A stretch of DNA of 64,000 bases from Burkholderia sp. WP9. Its GTDB lineage: Bacteria > Pseudomonadota > Gammaproteobacteria > Burkholderiales > Burkholderiaceae. Shown here one piece after another: positions 8,080 through 17,135 of this stretch. Below the pieces are notes generated by a model that was given only the letters and a program-made list of their open reading frames with translations, ran no database searches and was not told the origin of the DNA. The DNA lies in assembly GCF_900104795.1 (NCBI RefSeq), contig NZ_FNTG01000001.1:2790001-2854000 (forward strand). Reading direction: 5' to 3'. Both the position numbers and the translations under genes were made by a program. Position 1 is the first letter of the stretch. Each line of letters starts with the position of its first letter.

Positions 8080-9740
8080 GTAATGTCGCATCTGAGCTAA
8101 ATAGAGATGTCGCAGTCGGGCCTCTCCGGGCTCATGCTGAAGCTCCACTGGCGATGGCTGGAGCCGATCATGGACCGTACCGGGATGATCACCATGAGCA
8201 TGCGCGAGGTAGACCGGTTAAGGGCGATCCAGTCGGTCGTCGACGGACGGCTGATGCCCTGGCGTGAGGCTGAACGTCTGGGGCTCAGCCGGCGGCAGAT
8301 TGAGCGTCTGGCTAACCGGTATCGGGCCGAAGGTGCACGCGGGCTGGTTTCCCGCCGACGTGAGCGCACCAGCAATCATCAGTTGCCGGCCGGTGTGGCG
8401 GATCGTGCGTTGACCCTCATCCGTGAATTCTATGCCGATTTTGGTCCGACGCTGGCCTGCGAGAAACTCGCCGAATGCCACGGATTGCGGCTGGCGACTG
8501 AAACCGTGCGGCACCTCATGACCGATGCCGGGCTGTGGATCCCGCGCCGGCAGCGCCCGCCGAAGATCTATTAGCCTCGCGCACGGCGGGCGGGTGTCGG
8601 CGAGCTGGTGCAGATCGACGGCAGTGAGCATCCGTGGTTCGAGGCGCGGGCCCCGCAGTGCACGCTGCTGGTGTACGTCGACGATGCGACCGGCCGGCTG
8701 ATGGCGCTGCACTTCATGGCCACCGAATCGACGTTCAGCTACTTCGAGGCGACGCGCGGCTACCTGGAGCGTTACGGCAAACCGGTGGCATTCTATAGCG
8801 ACCGTGCGAGCGTCTTCCGGCCGACGCATACGCAGAACGGTGAGCGCGGTGGCACGCATTTTGGCCGGGCGATGTACGAGCTGAACATCGATACGTTCTG
8901 CGCGAACAGCAGTCCGGCCAAGGGCCGCGTCGAGCGCGCCCACCTGACGCTGCAGGACCGGCTGGTGAAGGAAATGCGGCTGCACGGGATCAGCACGGTT
9001 GAGGCGGCCAACGCGTATGCGCCCGCCTTCATCGCGGCCTATAACGCCCACTTTGCCAGGCCGCCGAAGAGCACGTTCGATGCGCACAGGCCGCTGCGTG
9101 ACGACGAGAATCTGGACACGCTGCTGACGTGGCGCGAACTGCGGCGCGTGACGAAGTCACTGACCGTACGGTACGACCGCGTGATGTATCTGCTCGAAGA
9201 CACGGTCGCCAACCGCAAACTCATTCACCGGTATATCGAGGTGTGGGAGTATCCGGACGGGCGGATCGAGGCCAGGGCGAACGACACGGCCCTTCCCTGC
9301 ATGCCCTATGACAGGCTGTCGGAGATCGACCAGGGCGCGGTGATCGAGCACAAACGGCTGGGGCACGCGCTGCAGGTCTCCTAGGCGCTGCAGACGCAGC
9401 GCGATGATCGGCGCGCGTCGGGTTCACCGTCGCGCACGAACCGCGGGCTGCCGGCCGAACTCAACCAGCGCGAGCCCGGCACGAAGAAGCAGCGCGAGTT
9501 CACGCGTGCCGACATCAGTGCCGCACTCAAGCAGGTGGCGGCAGAGCCGGTCACGATCGCAGTCAAGGTTCACAAACCGAAGCCGCGGTCTGCAAGCACC
9601 CACTGAATGGACTGACGCGCCCTGCCTGTTCAGTCAATTCCTTCAACGCTGCATGGCACCTCAACCCGGTAATGACAAAAGCAGAAACCGGTGCCAGATA
9701 CGACACTTCTACTTGGCTGCCGCTACGACACTTCAGACTG
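8080..9740 (+). mobile_element. ISNCY-family (IS1202-like) element
   Basis: The element holds one transposase gene. Each end carries two spaced copies of a short motif: AATGTCGCATCTG and AGATGTCGCAGTC on the left, and the complements of AGTGTCGTAGCGG and AGTGTCGTATCTG on the right. It splits an IS4-type transposase gene, whose first codons are at 9730-9793 and whose continuation is at 7791-8066. Exact tips and any target duplication cannot be fixed by eye, so the coordinates are approximate. Confidence 0.65.
8107..9606 (+). pseudogene. ISNCY-family transposase with two amber codons
   Basis: A single frame runs from the ATG at 8107 to a TGA at 9604-9606 (499 codons) but contains TAG at 8572-8574 and at 9382-9384. 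An N-terminal HTH (AERLGLSRRQIERLANRY) is followed by an integrase-like core with ELVQIDGSEHPWFE, then VYVDDATGRL, then SPAKGRVERAHLTLQ, supplying the acidic residues. Both TAGs sit where Gln fits the context, so each could be a CAG to TAG change. Three separate peptides would be made unless ambers are read through. Confidence 0.8.
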
Positions 9741-9793
9741 GCCTCGACACGCCCGAATTCCATTGCCGCCTGACTCTCCGTTGCTTGTGCCAT
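9730..9793 (-). pseudogene. IS4-type (Tn5-like) transposase remnant, first codons
   Basis: From the ATG at 9791-9793 the frame reads MAQATESQAAMEFGRVEASL before the ISNCY element takes over. Tn5-like transposases typically pass from an N-terminal EFGxxxLGD-like segment straight into LGDKRLN. The latter is found at 7791-8066, on the far side of the ISNCY insertion. The two parts therefore belong to one gene. Confidence 0.7.
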
Positions 9794-9806
9794 TCGCGCG
9801 TCGTGC

Positions 9807-9845
9807 AAAAATCAAGAGTAAACGGCAAGCCGCGATAGTTTACAA
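9807..9845 (-). promoter_or_regulatory. Leader motif shared with the ISAs1 element (copy 2)
   Basis: On the minus strand, upstream of the IS4-type start, the sequence reads TTGTAAAC-N14-GTTTACT-CTT-GATTTTT. It matches the sequence before the ISAs1 transposase (7701-7739) in both arms, the spacer length and the T-rich tail. In both places the ATG follows the tail by about 13-14 nt. Confidence 0.55.
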
Positions 9846-10010
9846 GCTGCTCACGCCGACTTGTATGTGATGGAATGCCTCTAGCCTGCGCCTCCGGCGC
9901 TTTCGCCCCCCGAAGAACGCAAAAAAACGCCCCAGCGGCGGTTTAGGCCGCATAATTGAAGTGATTGCGCACCCTTTGCTCCCAGTTTCAGCTCTTTTTT
10001 ATCAATCTTC

Positions 10011-10871
10011 ATGCCCAGCGATACGCCTCCGATCGTCCTCACCTTCGGCCTTTCCGATCCCACCGGCGGCTCCGGCCTGCAAGCCGACCTGATGACCCTT
10101 GCCAGCATGGGCTGCCACGGCGTCTCCGTGCTGACGGGCTACACCGTGCGTGACTCGGCGAGCTGCGACGAAGTCACCGGGCTCGACCCCGAAGAGGTCG
10201 CGACCCAGGCCCGCATGCTGCTCGAAGACATGCCAATCGCCGCGTTCAAGGTGGGGGCCTGCACTCGCGCGGAAGTGGTGAGCGCGATTGCCGAAGTCGT
10301 CGCCGATTACGACGATATTCCGCTGATTCTCGCCCCCGACTTCACGCTCGACGACGAGCACGTCCTCTCCGCTGACGAACTGCGCGAAGCAATCGCCGAT
10401 CTGCTGGCGCCGCAAACCACCTTGCTGGTCGCCGACGCGGCCACGCTGCTCGCGCTCGCCCAGCCGGACGGCGACGCGGAGGCGCCGAGCCTCGACGCCG
10501 CCATCTCGCATCTGCTGTCGCAAGGCTGCGAATATATTCTGTCGACGGAGACCGGCACGCACCGCCACGTCAACACGCTTTTCAGCGAAGACGGCCAGTT
10601 GCGTCAGGACATGTGGGACCGTGGCAGCCACCGGATCATGGGGCTGACGGATACGTTGGGCTCGGCGATTGCCGCGTTGCTGGCGAACGGCCAGGAGCCT
10701 GCTGAAGCCGTGCGCGAGGCGCAGGAGTATTTGTACCAGGCCGTGCGCAACGCGTTCCGGCCGGGCATGGGCGCGTATATGCCGGACCGTTTCTTTTGGG
10801 CGCGCAGCAGCGACGACGAAACGCCGCCCGCGGCGGGCAAGGACGCGGCGCCGGGCGAAGCGCGGCATTGA
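10011..10871 (+). CDS. Divergent ThiD-like hydroxymethylpyrimidine kinase family protein
   Basis: This 286-residue ribokinase-fold protein resembles ThiD, which phosphorylates hydroxymethylpyrimidine and its monophosphate in thiamine synthesis. The N-terminal glycine motif is kept (GLSDPTGGSGLQADLMTL, residues 13-30). Several usual ThiD motifs are altered. The GTGC anion-hole/catalytic segment is replaced by GLTDTLGSA (211-219), with Asp where Cys is expected. The VLDPVM-type segment reads LILAPDFTLDD (105-115), and TPN before the hinge is absent. It may keep a ribokinase-like Asp mechanism or act on another substrate. It is convergent with groEL. Confidence 0.65.
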   Translation: MPSDTPPIVLTFGLSDPTGGSGLQADLMTLASMGCHGVSVLTGYTVRDSASCDEVTGLDPEEVATQARMLLEDMPIAAFKVGACTRAEVVSAIAEVVADYDDIPLILAPDFTLDDEHVLSADELREAIADLLAPQTTLLVADAATLLALAQPDGDAEAPSLDAAISHLLSQGCEYILSTETGTHRHVNTLFSEDGQLRQDMWDRGSHRIMGLTDTLGSAIAALLANGQEPAEAVREAQEYLYQAVRNAFRPGMGAYMPDRFFWARSSDDETPPAAGKDAAPGEARH

Positions 10872-10937
10872 GCGCCAGCACGCGGCTCGCCGGCCGCGTT
10901 CAGTAATCCGGGCGCCTGAGTCTACGGCGAGCGCCCA

Positions 10938-10968
10938 TAAAAAAACCCGCATTGTGTGCGGGTTTTTT
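10938..10968. terminator. Bidirectional intrinsic terminator between thiD-like and groEL
   Basis: A stem ACCCGCA / TGCGGGT with a short loop is bracketed by six A residues on the left and six T residues on the right. It can therefore stop transcription from the plus-strand thiD-like gene and from the minus-strand groES-groEL operon. Confidence 0.85.
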
Positions 10969-11044
10969 CTTTTGGGAAGCACGCCTCGCGGCGCGCTTCC
11001 CCATGTGCTCCCAACCGGGCCCCGAAACGAGGCCCAATCCGGAA

Positions 11045-12688
<1,644 letters not shown>

Positions 12689-12739
12689 CTAACTCCTTGA
12701 ATTCTTTGGGATATGACCGGGAAAAGTAGCGGCTTGCGC

Positions 12740-13030
12740 TTACTTCTGCACCACGGCCATGATGTCTTCTTCGCGCATCACGAGCAGTTCGTTGCCGTCG
12801 ACCTTGACGGTCTGGCCTGCGTACTTGCCGAACAGAACGCGGTCACCAACCTTCACGTCGAGTGCGATCTGGGCACCCTTATCGTCACGCTTGCCCGGGC
12901 CGACTGCCAGGATTTCGCCTTGATCCGGCTTTTCCGCTGCGGCTTCGGGGATCACGATGCCCGACGCAGTCTTGGTTTCTTGATCCAGACGTTTGACGAT
13001 CACGCGATCATGCAAAGGACGAAGGTTCAT
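12740..13030 (-). CDS. groES: Co-chaperonin GroES
   Basis: The 96-residue protein begins [17 protein letters not shown] and contains the mobile-loop region [18 protein letters not shown] that contacts GroEL. The ATG at 13028-13030 follows a GAGAGGAG ribosome site at proper spacing. An upstream in-frame ATG exists, but the extra 20 residues do not belong to the family. It is the first gene of the groES-groEL operon, and its 5' leader is about 70 nt. Confidence 0.97.
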   Translation of the reverse strand: MNLRPLHDRVIVKRLDQETKTASGIVIPEAAAEKPDQGEILAVGPGKRDDKGAQIALDVKVGDRVLFGKYAGQTVKVDGNELLVMREEDIMAVVQK

Positions 13031-13102
13031 ACATACTCCTCTCTTGATTGAGACTGAAGAACGCTGAGAAAACCCGGCTGGCTGAGCCAACCGGCGATGT
13101 TG

Positions 13103-13129
13103 TTAGCACTCTCGTGCAGCGAGTGCTAA
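13103..13129 (-). promoter_or_regulatory. CIRCE operator (HrcA site)
   Basis: The element is a perfect TTAGCACTC-N9-GAGTGCTAA inverted repeat, 73 nt upstream of groES and touching the -10 box. This is the binding site of the HrcA repressor, so the operon should be derepressed by heat and folding stress. Confidence 0.97.
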
Positions 13130-13157
13130 TTATATGGACGGGTGGTGACAAATTCAA
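13129..13157 (-). promoter_or_regulatory. groES-groEL promoter
   Basis: On the minus strand TTGAAT (complement of 13152-13157) is followed by 17 nt and TATAAT (complement of 13129-13134). The same stretch also reads CTTGAA-N15-CCATATAA, close to a heat-shock sigma-32 promoter. The overlap suggests dual sigma-70/sigma-32 use. No gene is visible from here to 13468. Confidence 0.8.
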
Positions 13158-13468
13158 GAAGGGAGGGTGCGGAGATTCAGTTAACTTTGAACGCTGTTCG
13201 CTGAGCGTGCATTCCCAATGCACATCCGGACCGCGCCTCGACCGGCGATTTTCCGCTAAAACAGAGACTTAGGAACGAATCGTTATCACCCGTATCGCGT
13301 GAGCAGTGCAACGCAATGCCCTGAATAACTGCATTCGACCGCGCGTTACGGCGGCTTCCCCAGGGAAAGCCCTAACCAGGTCGTACGCAAAGCTCCCCGC
13401 CGACACGGCAGTCGCTTCAGCCGTTCGACGCCGCAGCATTGTGACGATTGAATGGAAGGAGACGCAAC

Positions 13469-13777
13469 ATGGAAAACCTACCGGAAAAGTGGCTGACGTT
13501 TTCCGCGCTGGCTTTGTTGCTCGCTGGCTGCGCGGCGGGCAGCATCCCGCAAAGCGAAGCGCATCTGAGCACATCGCAGTGCCGTGACCTGGCCGCGCTC
13601 AAGAACAACGCCCCTCCGACCGCGGAGCGAAACCGCAGCGAACTGGCAGCTCTCAGGAAAGCGGGCTACGACCCGTCACCGTGGTTCGACCCGCACTACC
13701 CGGAGGATCTACAAGCGGCACAGCGCCAGGTCGACAGCTGGTTCCAGGCGGAATGCCAGCAGGCGCCGCCCGCCTGA
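13469..13777 (+). CDS. Small lipoprotein, DUF4148-like
   Basis: The start at 13469 follows a clean AAGGAG site; an earlier in-frame ATG at 13448 has none. The 102-residue product starts MENLPEKWLTFSALALLLAG and has a lipobox LLAGCAA with the lipidated Cys near residue 21. The mature part contains ERNRSELAALRKAGYDPSPW, which resembles the repeat of DUF4148 proteins common in Burkholderia. It is probably anchored in the outer or inner membrane. The function is unknown. Confidence 0.75.
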   Translation: MENLPEKWLTFSALALLLAGCAAGSIPQSEAHLSTSQCRDLAALKNNAPPTAERNRSELAALRKAGYDPSPWFDPHYPEDLQAAQRQVDSWFQAECQQAPPA

Positions 13778-13891
13778 CGGCCAGTTCGTTTGAGCGTTAG
13801 TTCACCCGACGCGCTTTGGCCGACCTCGCGAAGCGAAAAAGTCTGCCGTTCACGACGCTTAACGGACGTTCGCCGACGCGAAGTGGTTCGC

Positions 13892-15550
13892 TCACCGCAG
13901 CAGGGTCATCTGCACGACTTTAGCGATGACGAGGCAGACAGCGACGATGAGATAGCCGCGCAGCACACTCATCCAGATGCGGCTGGACAACGTCAGCCGC
14001 GGCGCCGGCAACTCGTTCAACGGTGGCATGCGCCACGTGTCACGGGCCTCCTTCGGATCGCCCGACACGTCGCTGTGAGTTTCGCCATCCGCCGGCTCCT
14101 GGCGAAGCTTGCGAAACCCGGTCGTTGCGGCATAGCCCGCGATCGCAAGCAGCGTGCCCCCACCGAGCACCTCAAGGATGGTCTGGCCGGAGATATCTGG
14201 GTACATGACAGAAGCGGTGAGGATGATCGACAGCATCACCAGAACCCAGATGACGGCGCCCGTGAACAGGTTCAGCTTCCTCGAATTGACCCACGGACCC
14301 AGCACAGCCTTGTCGTTACACAGAAGCAGCAGGAACACCGTCGCACTGGGGAGCAACACGCCAGCAAGCGTTTGCACGGCTTCAGTCAGGAGTCCGAGTG
14401 GGCTTCCGGGAATCAGAACGAGCGCCGCAGCCAGCATGACAATGGCAAAGTACACCAGGTAGAAGCCCTTCGCGTCCGTCACGCCGCGGTGAAGCGAGTG
14501 GCGAATCTTGAACACGTCGCCGATGGCATATGCGGTCGAAAGCGATACCGCCGCCGCGCCGATGATGCAGGCATCGAGCAGCGCCACGGCGAAGATGACG
14601 GCCGCCGTGCGCCCCACGTATTTGTCCAGGCCGGCGATGACGCCACCCGCGTCCGTGAAATTGCCAAACTCGGGCTTCCCGGCAAACAGCGCGGCACAGA
14701 ACGAAATCATCGCCACCGCACCGATCAGCACGAACACAATGCCAATCCACAGGTCTGCTTTTTCGTACTTCATGAAACGCGGCGTGATGCGTTTGTCGAC
14801 TATGTAGCTTTGCTGGAAAAACAGCTGCCACGGCGCGACGGTAGTACCGACAATGCCGATGACGAGCAGCATCACGTCGCTCAGTTTCGAGTGGGCAGGC
14901 CAGTTGGGAATCAGGAAGTCTCGCGTCATCTGGGCAACCGGCGGGTGAACCGACACCAGCACGGGCACCAGCAAGAGACTCAGCAGGCACAGCACCAGGG
15001 CGAAGCGTTCGAAGCGCCTGAAATTGCCTGTGCTGACAGCAGCCATGGTCAGCGCCGCAGCAATGCAGACGCCCAGAACCTTGGAGACGCCGAAGAATTC
15101 GAGCACGAAGGTAATGCCGATGAACTCAGTCACGATAGTGAGCGCGTTCAGGATGAAGAGGTCGACAACGCTGAACGCGCCCCAGAATTTACCGAATCGT
15201 TCGAAGATGAGGCGCGCGTGGCCGACACCAGTGACGGCGCCGAGTCGCAGCACCATCTCCTGGTTGACGAAGAGGACTGGCACCAGTGGCAGCATGGTCC
15301 ACAGCAAGGTGGTCCCATAGTTCTGTCCGGCCTGGGTGTACGTACCAAAGGCGCCGGCGTCGTTATCGCCGACCATCACGATAAGGCCGGGGCCGAGAAT
15401 GGCAAGCAGCGTACGCAAGCGTGCCCACCAGTTGGTGCGCGGCGCAGTGTCGTGGTGGGCGATGGTGCCCAACGCACCCTTGATGTCGCCAATGTGCGCA
15501 GAGTCAAGCACGGCGCTGCGTGGCGGTGAAACGTTAGCTGGAGTGGCCAT
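13892..15550 (-). CDS. NRAMP-fold divalent metal transporter with altered metal site
   Basis: This 552-residue inner-membrane protein has 11-12 helices and the NRAMP/SLC11 signature GPGLIVMVG...QAGQNYG. In canonical NRAMPs helix 1 carries DPGN and helix 6 carries MPH. Here the aligned residues are DAGA (64-67) and APW (about 239-241), so the metal-binding Asn, Met and His-equivalents are replaced while the Asp stays. Loss of the Met is known in Nramp-related Mg2+ and Al3+ transporters, so the substrate may not be manganese. The start is uncertain: ATG at 15550 is chosen, with longer forms possible to 15604. A 46-codon gene lies upstream in the same direction. Confidence 0.85.
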   Translation of the reverse strand: MATPANVSPPRSAVLDSAHIGDIKGALGTIAHHDTAPRTNWWARLRTLLAILGPGLIVMVGDNDAGAFGTYTQAGQNYGTTLLWTMLPLVPVLFVNQEMVLRLGAVTGVGHARLIFERFGKFWGAFSVVDLFILNALTIVTEFIGITFVLEFFGVSKVLGVCIAAALTMAAVSTGNFRRFERFALVLCLLSLLLVPVLVSVHPPVAQMTRDFLIPNWPAHSKLSDVMLLVIGIVGTTVAPWQLFFQQSYIVDKRITPRFMKYEKADLWIGIVFVLIGAVAMISFCAALFAGKPEFGNFTDAGGVIAGLDKYVGRTAAVIFAVALLDACIIGAAAVSLSTAYAIGDVFKIRHSLHRGVTDAKGFYLVYFAIVMLAAALVLIPGSPLGLLTEAVQTLAGVLLPSATVFLLLLCNDKAVLGPWVNSRKLNLFTGAVIWVLVMLSIILTASVMYPDISGQTILEVLGGGTLLAIAGYAATTGFRKLRQEPADGETHSDVSGDPKEARDTWRMPPLNELPAPRLTLSSRIWMSVLRGYLIVAVCLVIAKVVQMTLLR

Positions 15551-15667
15551 TTTGTTTTCTTTCCCCATTCTGATTATTAAAAGGAAATTGCGCGCCTCGG
15601 CCATACGTCTGGGCGTGCACCGTCGAACGACGGAGCCGCGTGGGTATGGCAGAAATAGCGCAGTGGC

Positions 15668-15808
15668 TTACGAAACGAGAGCTTTGAGGCGTTGCCAGAA
15701 TGCAGCGAACCTGTGCGGTTCATTGGCATGCAGCGCCAGCATGGCGTCGTAGTGGACGCGCGACTCTTCAACGTGCGGCAGTTTCGACAGAAGGAGGCCG
15801 AAGTTCAT
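15668..15808 (-). CDS. 46-residue protein upstream of the NRAMP-like gene
   Basis: The frame starts at the ATG at 15806-15808 behind GGAG and reads MNFGLLLSKLPHVEESRVHY, ending at a TAA at 15668. It contains LHANEPHRFAAFWQRLKALVS, a plausible amphipathic C-terminal helix. It is co-directional with the NRAMP-like gene and about 120 nt before it, so the two are probably co-transcribed. I do not recognise the family. Its good ribosome site and absence of rare codons argue that it is translated. Confidence 0.55.
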   Translation of the reverse strand: MNFGLLLSKLPHVEESRVHYDAMLALHANEPHRFAAFWQRLKALVS

Positions 15809-15896
15809 GATATTTCTCCAGGCGTTGGCTCAACGCGGTTCTCGGAAAGCCAGCGGACATGGAGGTCGGGCGCACTATGCGCGCATCGACGAACGT

Positions 15897-15962
15897 CTAC
15901 TCGCTTTCCTCAGGCAAAGGTAAAGGTGAGTGGCATAAGGGATAACTGTCACTGTCCGGCAT
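15897..15962 (-). CDS. Candidate 21-residue leader peptide
   Basis: A 21-codon frame (MPDSDSYPLCHSPLPLPEES followed by one more Glu) begins at an ATG preceded by AAGGAG with 6-nt spacing, one of the best ribosome sites in this region. It lies in the long 5' leader of the NRAMP-like transcript. It may be a regulatory upstream ORF. Confidence 0.35.
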   Translation of the reverse strand: MPDSDSYPLCHSPLPLPEESE

Positions 15963-16018
15963 GGCGGCTCCTTATCGGCGTTCTGGTACGCGTGCTTGCG
16001 ACACGCGTGCTTATCCAC

Positions 16019-16122
16019 GCGTTGGTTCTCGCCTGAATCGAACAGGCACGAACGAACGCTGCCACGAGCCAACGCTCGCGGCGCGGTGCCATGTAGACGC
16101 GCACAAACGCTGCGTCCACATG
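16019..16122 (-). ncRNA. Two strong hairpins in the NRAMP-like leader
   Basis: In transcript order, the first hairpin (16122-16090) pairs CAUGUGGACGC with GCGUCUACAUG over 11 bp with one G-U. The second (16075-16019) pairs GCGUUGG with CCAACGC. Inside it a perfect 5-bp stem GCCUG/CAGGC closes the 7-nt loop UUCGAUU, which looks like a tRNA T-arm. Both lie between the predicted transcript start (~16290) and the first coding frame. They could be a riboswitch or an RNA-binding-protein site; I cannot assign a known class. Confidence 0.4.
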
Positions 16123-16296
16123 GCGCTAATCAAGGTGCACGGGAGAGGGATACTACGGCGCGCACCGTCTGCCTGAAGGCAAGACGGCGGCTGGGAAAAG
16201 AGAGCGCGGACGTCCTGCCGGTCAGGCAGCGAAACTATTCGAAGGTCGACTACTGCAGGTGTCCAAGGCATTAGCCCCATTTGTGAAGATGCGCGA

Positions 16297-16326
16297 ATTT
16301 TAGGCGGCGCCTTAATCCAAAGTCAA
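16297..16326 (-). promoter_or_regulatory. Predicted promoter of the NRAMP-like transcript
   Basis: On the minus strand TTGACT (complement of 16321-16326) is separated by 18 nt from TAAAAT (complement of 16297-16302), a near-consensus sigma-70 promoter. Initiation near 16290 would give a leader of about 480 nt before the 46-residue gene. Confidence 0.65.
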
Positions 16327-16500
16327 CATGATTTGCTAAGCATCACCAATATAATTTCCCCGCACCACTCAGCCTTTCCGAATGACAGGAACGACAGGCA
16401 TACGAAAGAAAATGCCTGCTTCTGCGGATGTGAAGCAGAACCGTTTGCCCGCTGTATTGGCGGCAGATTCGGAGTGCGCTTTTCGTTACGGTTTTTTTAC

Positions 16501-16530
16501 TTGCCGTTTGCCACGCGTGCCGAATACAAT
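16501..16530 (+). promoter_or_regulatory. Predicted promoter for the 75-residue gene and OprB porin
   Basis: TTGCCG (16501-16506) is followed by 18 nt and TACAAT (16525-16530). This gives a start near 16537 and a 280-nt leader. Two short inverted repeats, CAGGCAT/ATGCCTG and CTGCTTC/GAAGCAG, lie upstream at about 16394-16435 and could be operators. Confidence 0.5.
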
Positions 16531-16536
16531 CCGCCC

Positions 16537-16816
16537 GTCTCATCAAAAGGAGTCCCGCGTGGACACATGCTCTAGTAGTGAAAGTACGATGCCGGCCCGG
16601 GCCGGCGAAGTCACCGCGAGATAGCCGCCGCAGGATCACTCCTTCGCCGCTAACTCGCTTTTGTCGGGTTAGCGCGCTTCATTTACTGACTGGTTTTGCG
16701 CCGGTCTGTCAGTAGCACGCTCCCTTTGTTTGGCCGCTTATCGCAAGTCCGCTTGCGAGACGCAGTCACGTCGTCACACGTCGCCCGGCTTGGCCGGGCA
16801 GGACGGGGGTGCGCTT
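16537..16816 (+). ncRNA. Structured 5' leader with five consecutive hairpins
   Basis: Between the predicted start and the ATG at 16817 lie five separate perfect or near-perfect stems. They are 16591-16606 (GCCGGC/GCCGGC), 16649-16673 (GCTAAC/GTTAGC extended by CG/CG), 16684-16714 (TACTGAC/GTCAGTA), 16741-16758 (TCGCAAG/CTTGCGA) and 16783-16799 (GCCCGGC/GCCGGGC). The last ends just before the ribosome site. Such a density is unlikely in ordinary leader sequence. I could not match it to a riboswitch class from memory. Confidence 0.45.
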
Positions 16817-17044
16817 ATGTTCATCAAATCATTCGTTACGTTTTTCGGCAGCGGCATGCCGGGCCGAAAAAATAGCCGTGCGTTCCGCACTTCGGGCACC
16901 TATACAGGCAACCCCCTCACGCCTATCGGGTACGCGATTGTCGCCGTCACGGTCGCTGCTTTCGCGTTGGTCGCGATGTTGTGCACTTCCTCTGTCGGCA
17001 ATGAACTTGGGCGCTCGTTACGGCTGAGCTGGTGGTTCTCCTGA
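16817..17044 (+). CDS. 75-residue single-helix membrane protein
   Basis: The protein starts MFIKSFVTFFGSG, has a basic segment (PGRKNSRAFR) and one hydrophobic helix (PIGYAIVAVTVAAFALVAML), and ends SLRLSWWFS. It is 91 nt before the OprB-like gene in the same direction and follows the five-hairpin leader. I do not recognise the family. Its place between a regulated leader and a porin suggests an inner-membrane partner or regulator of the uptake module. Confidence 0.6.
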   Translation: MFIKSFVTFFGSGMPGRKNSRAFRTSGTYTGNPLTPIGYAIVAVTVAAFALVAMLCTSSVGNELGRSLRLSWWFS

Positions 17045-17135
17045 ACCAGGGCCGGTCACGGCCCTGCCTCACATGGTGCGTCATATCGATCAAATAAGCG
17101 GATTGATCCGCCTGACAATCTCGACTCCACTTGTT

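Noticed and set aside
13790..15529. 579-codon frame antisense to the NRAMP-like gene
   Set aside because: It has His/Arg/Gln-rich composition, no start signal and complete overlap with a clear transporter gene, so it is a shadow.
16031..16047. tRNA gene suggested by a perfect T-arm-like stem-loop
   Set aside because: No D-arm, anticodon arm or 7-bp acceptor stem can be built around it; kept only as a hairpin in the leader.
15809..16816. Known Mg2+ (M-box), Mn2+ (yybP-ykoY) or guanidine (ykkC) riboswitch
   Set aside because: Conserved core sequences remembered for these classes were not found on either strand; a covariance-model search would settle it.
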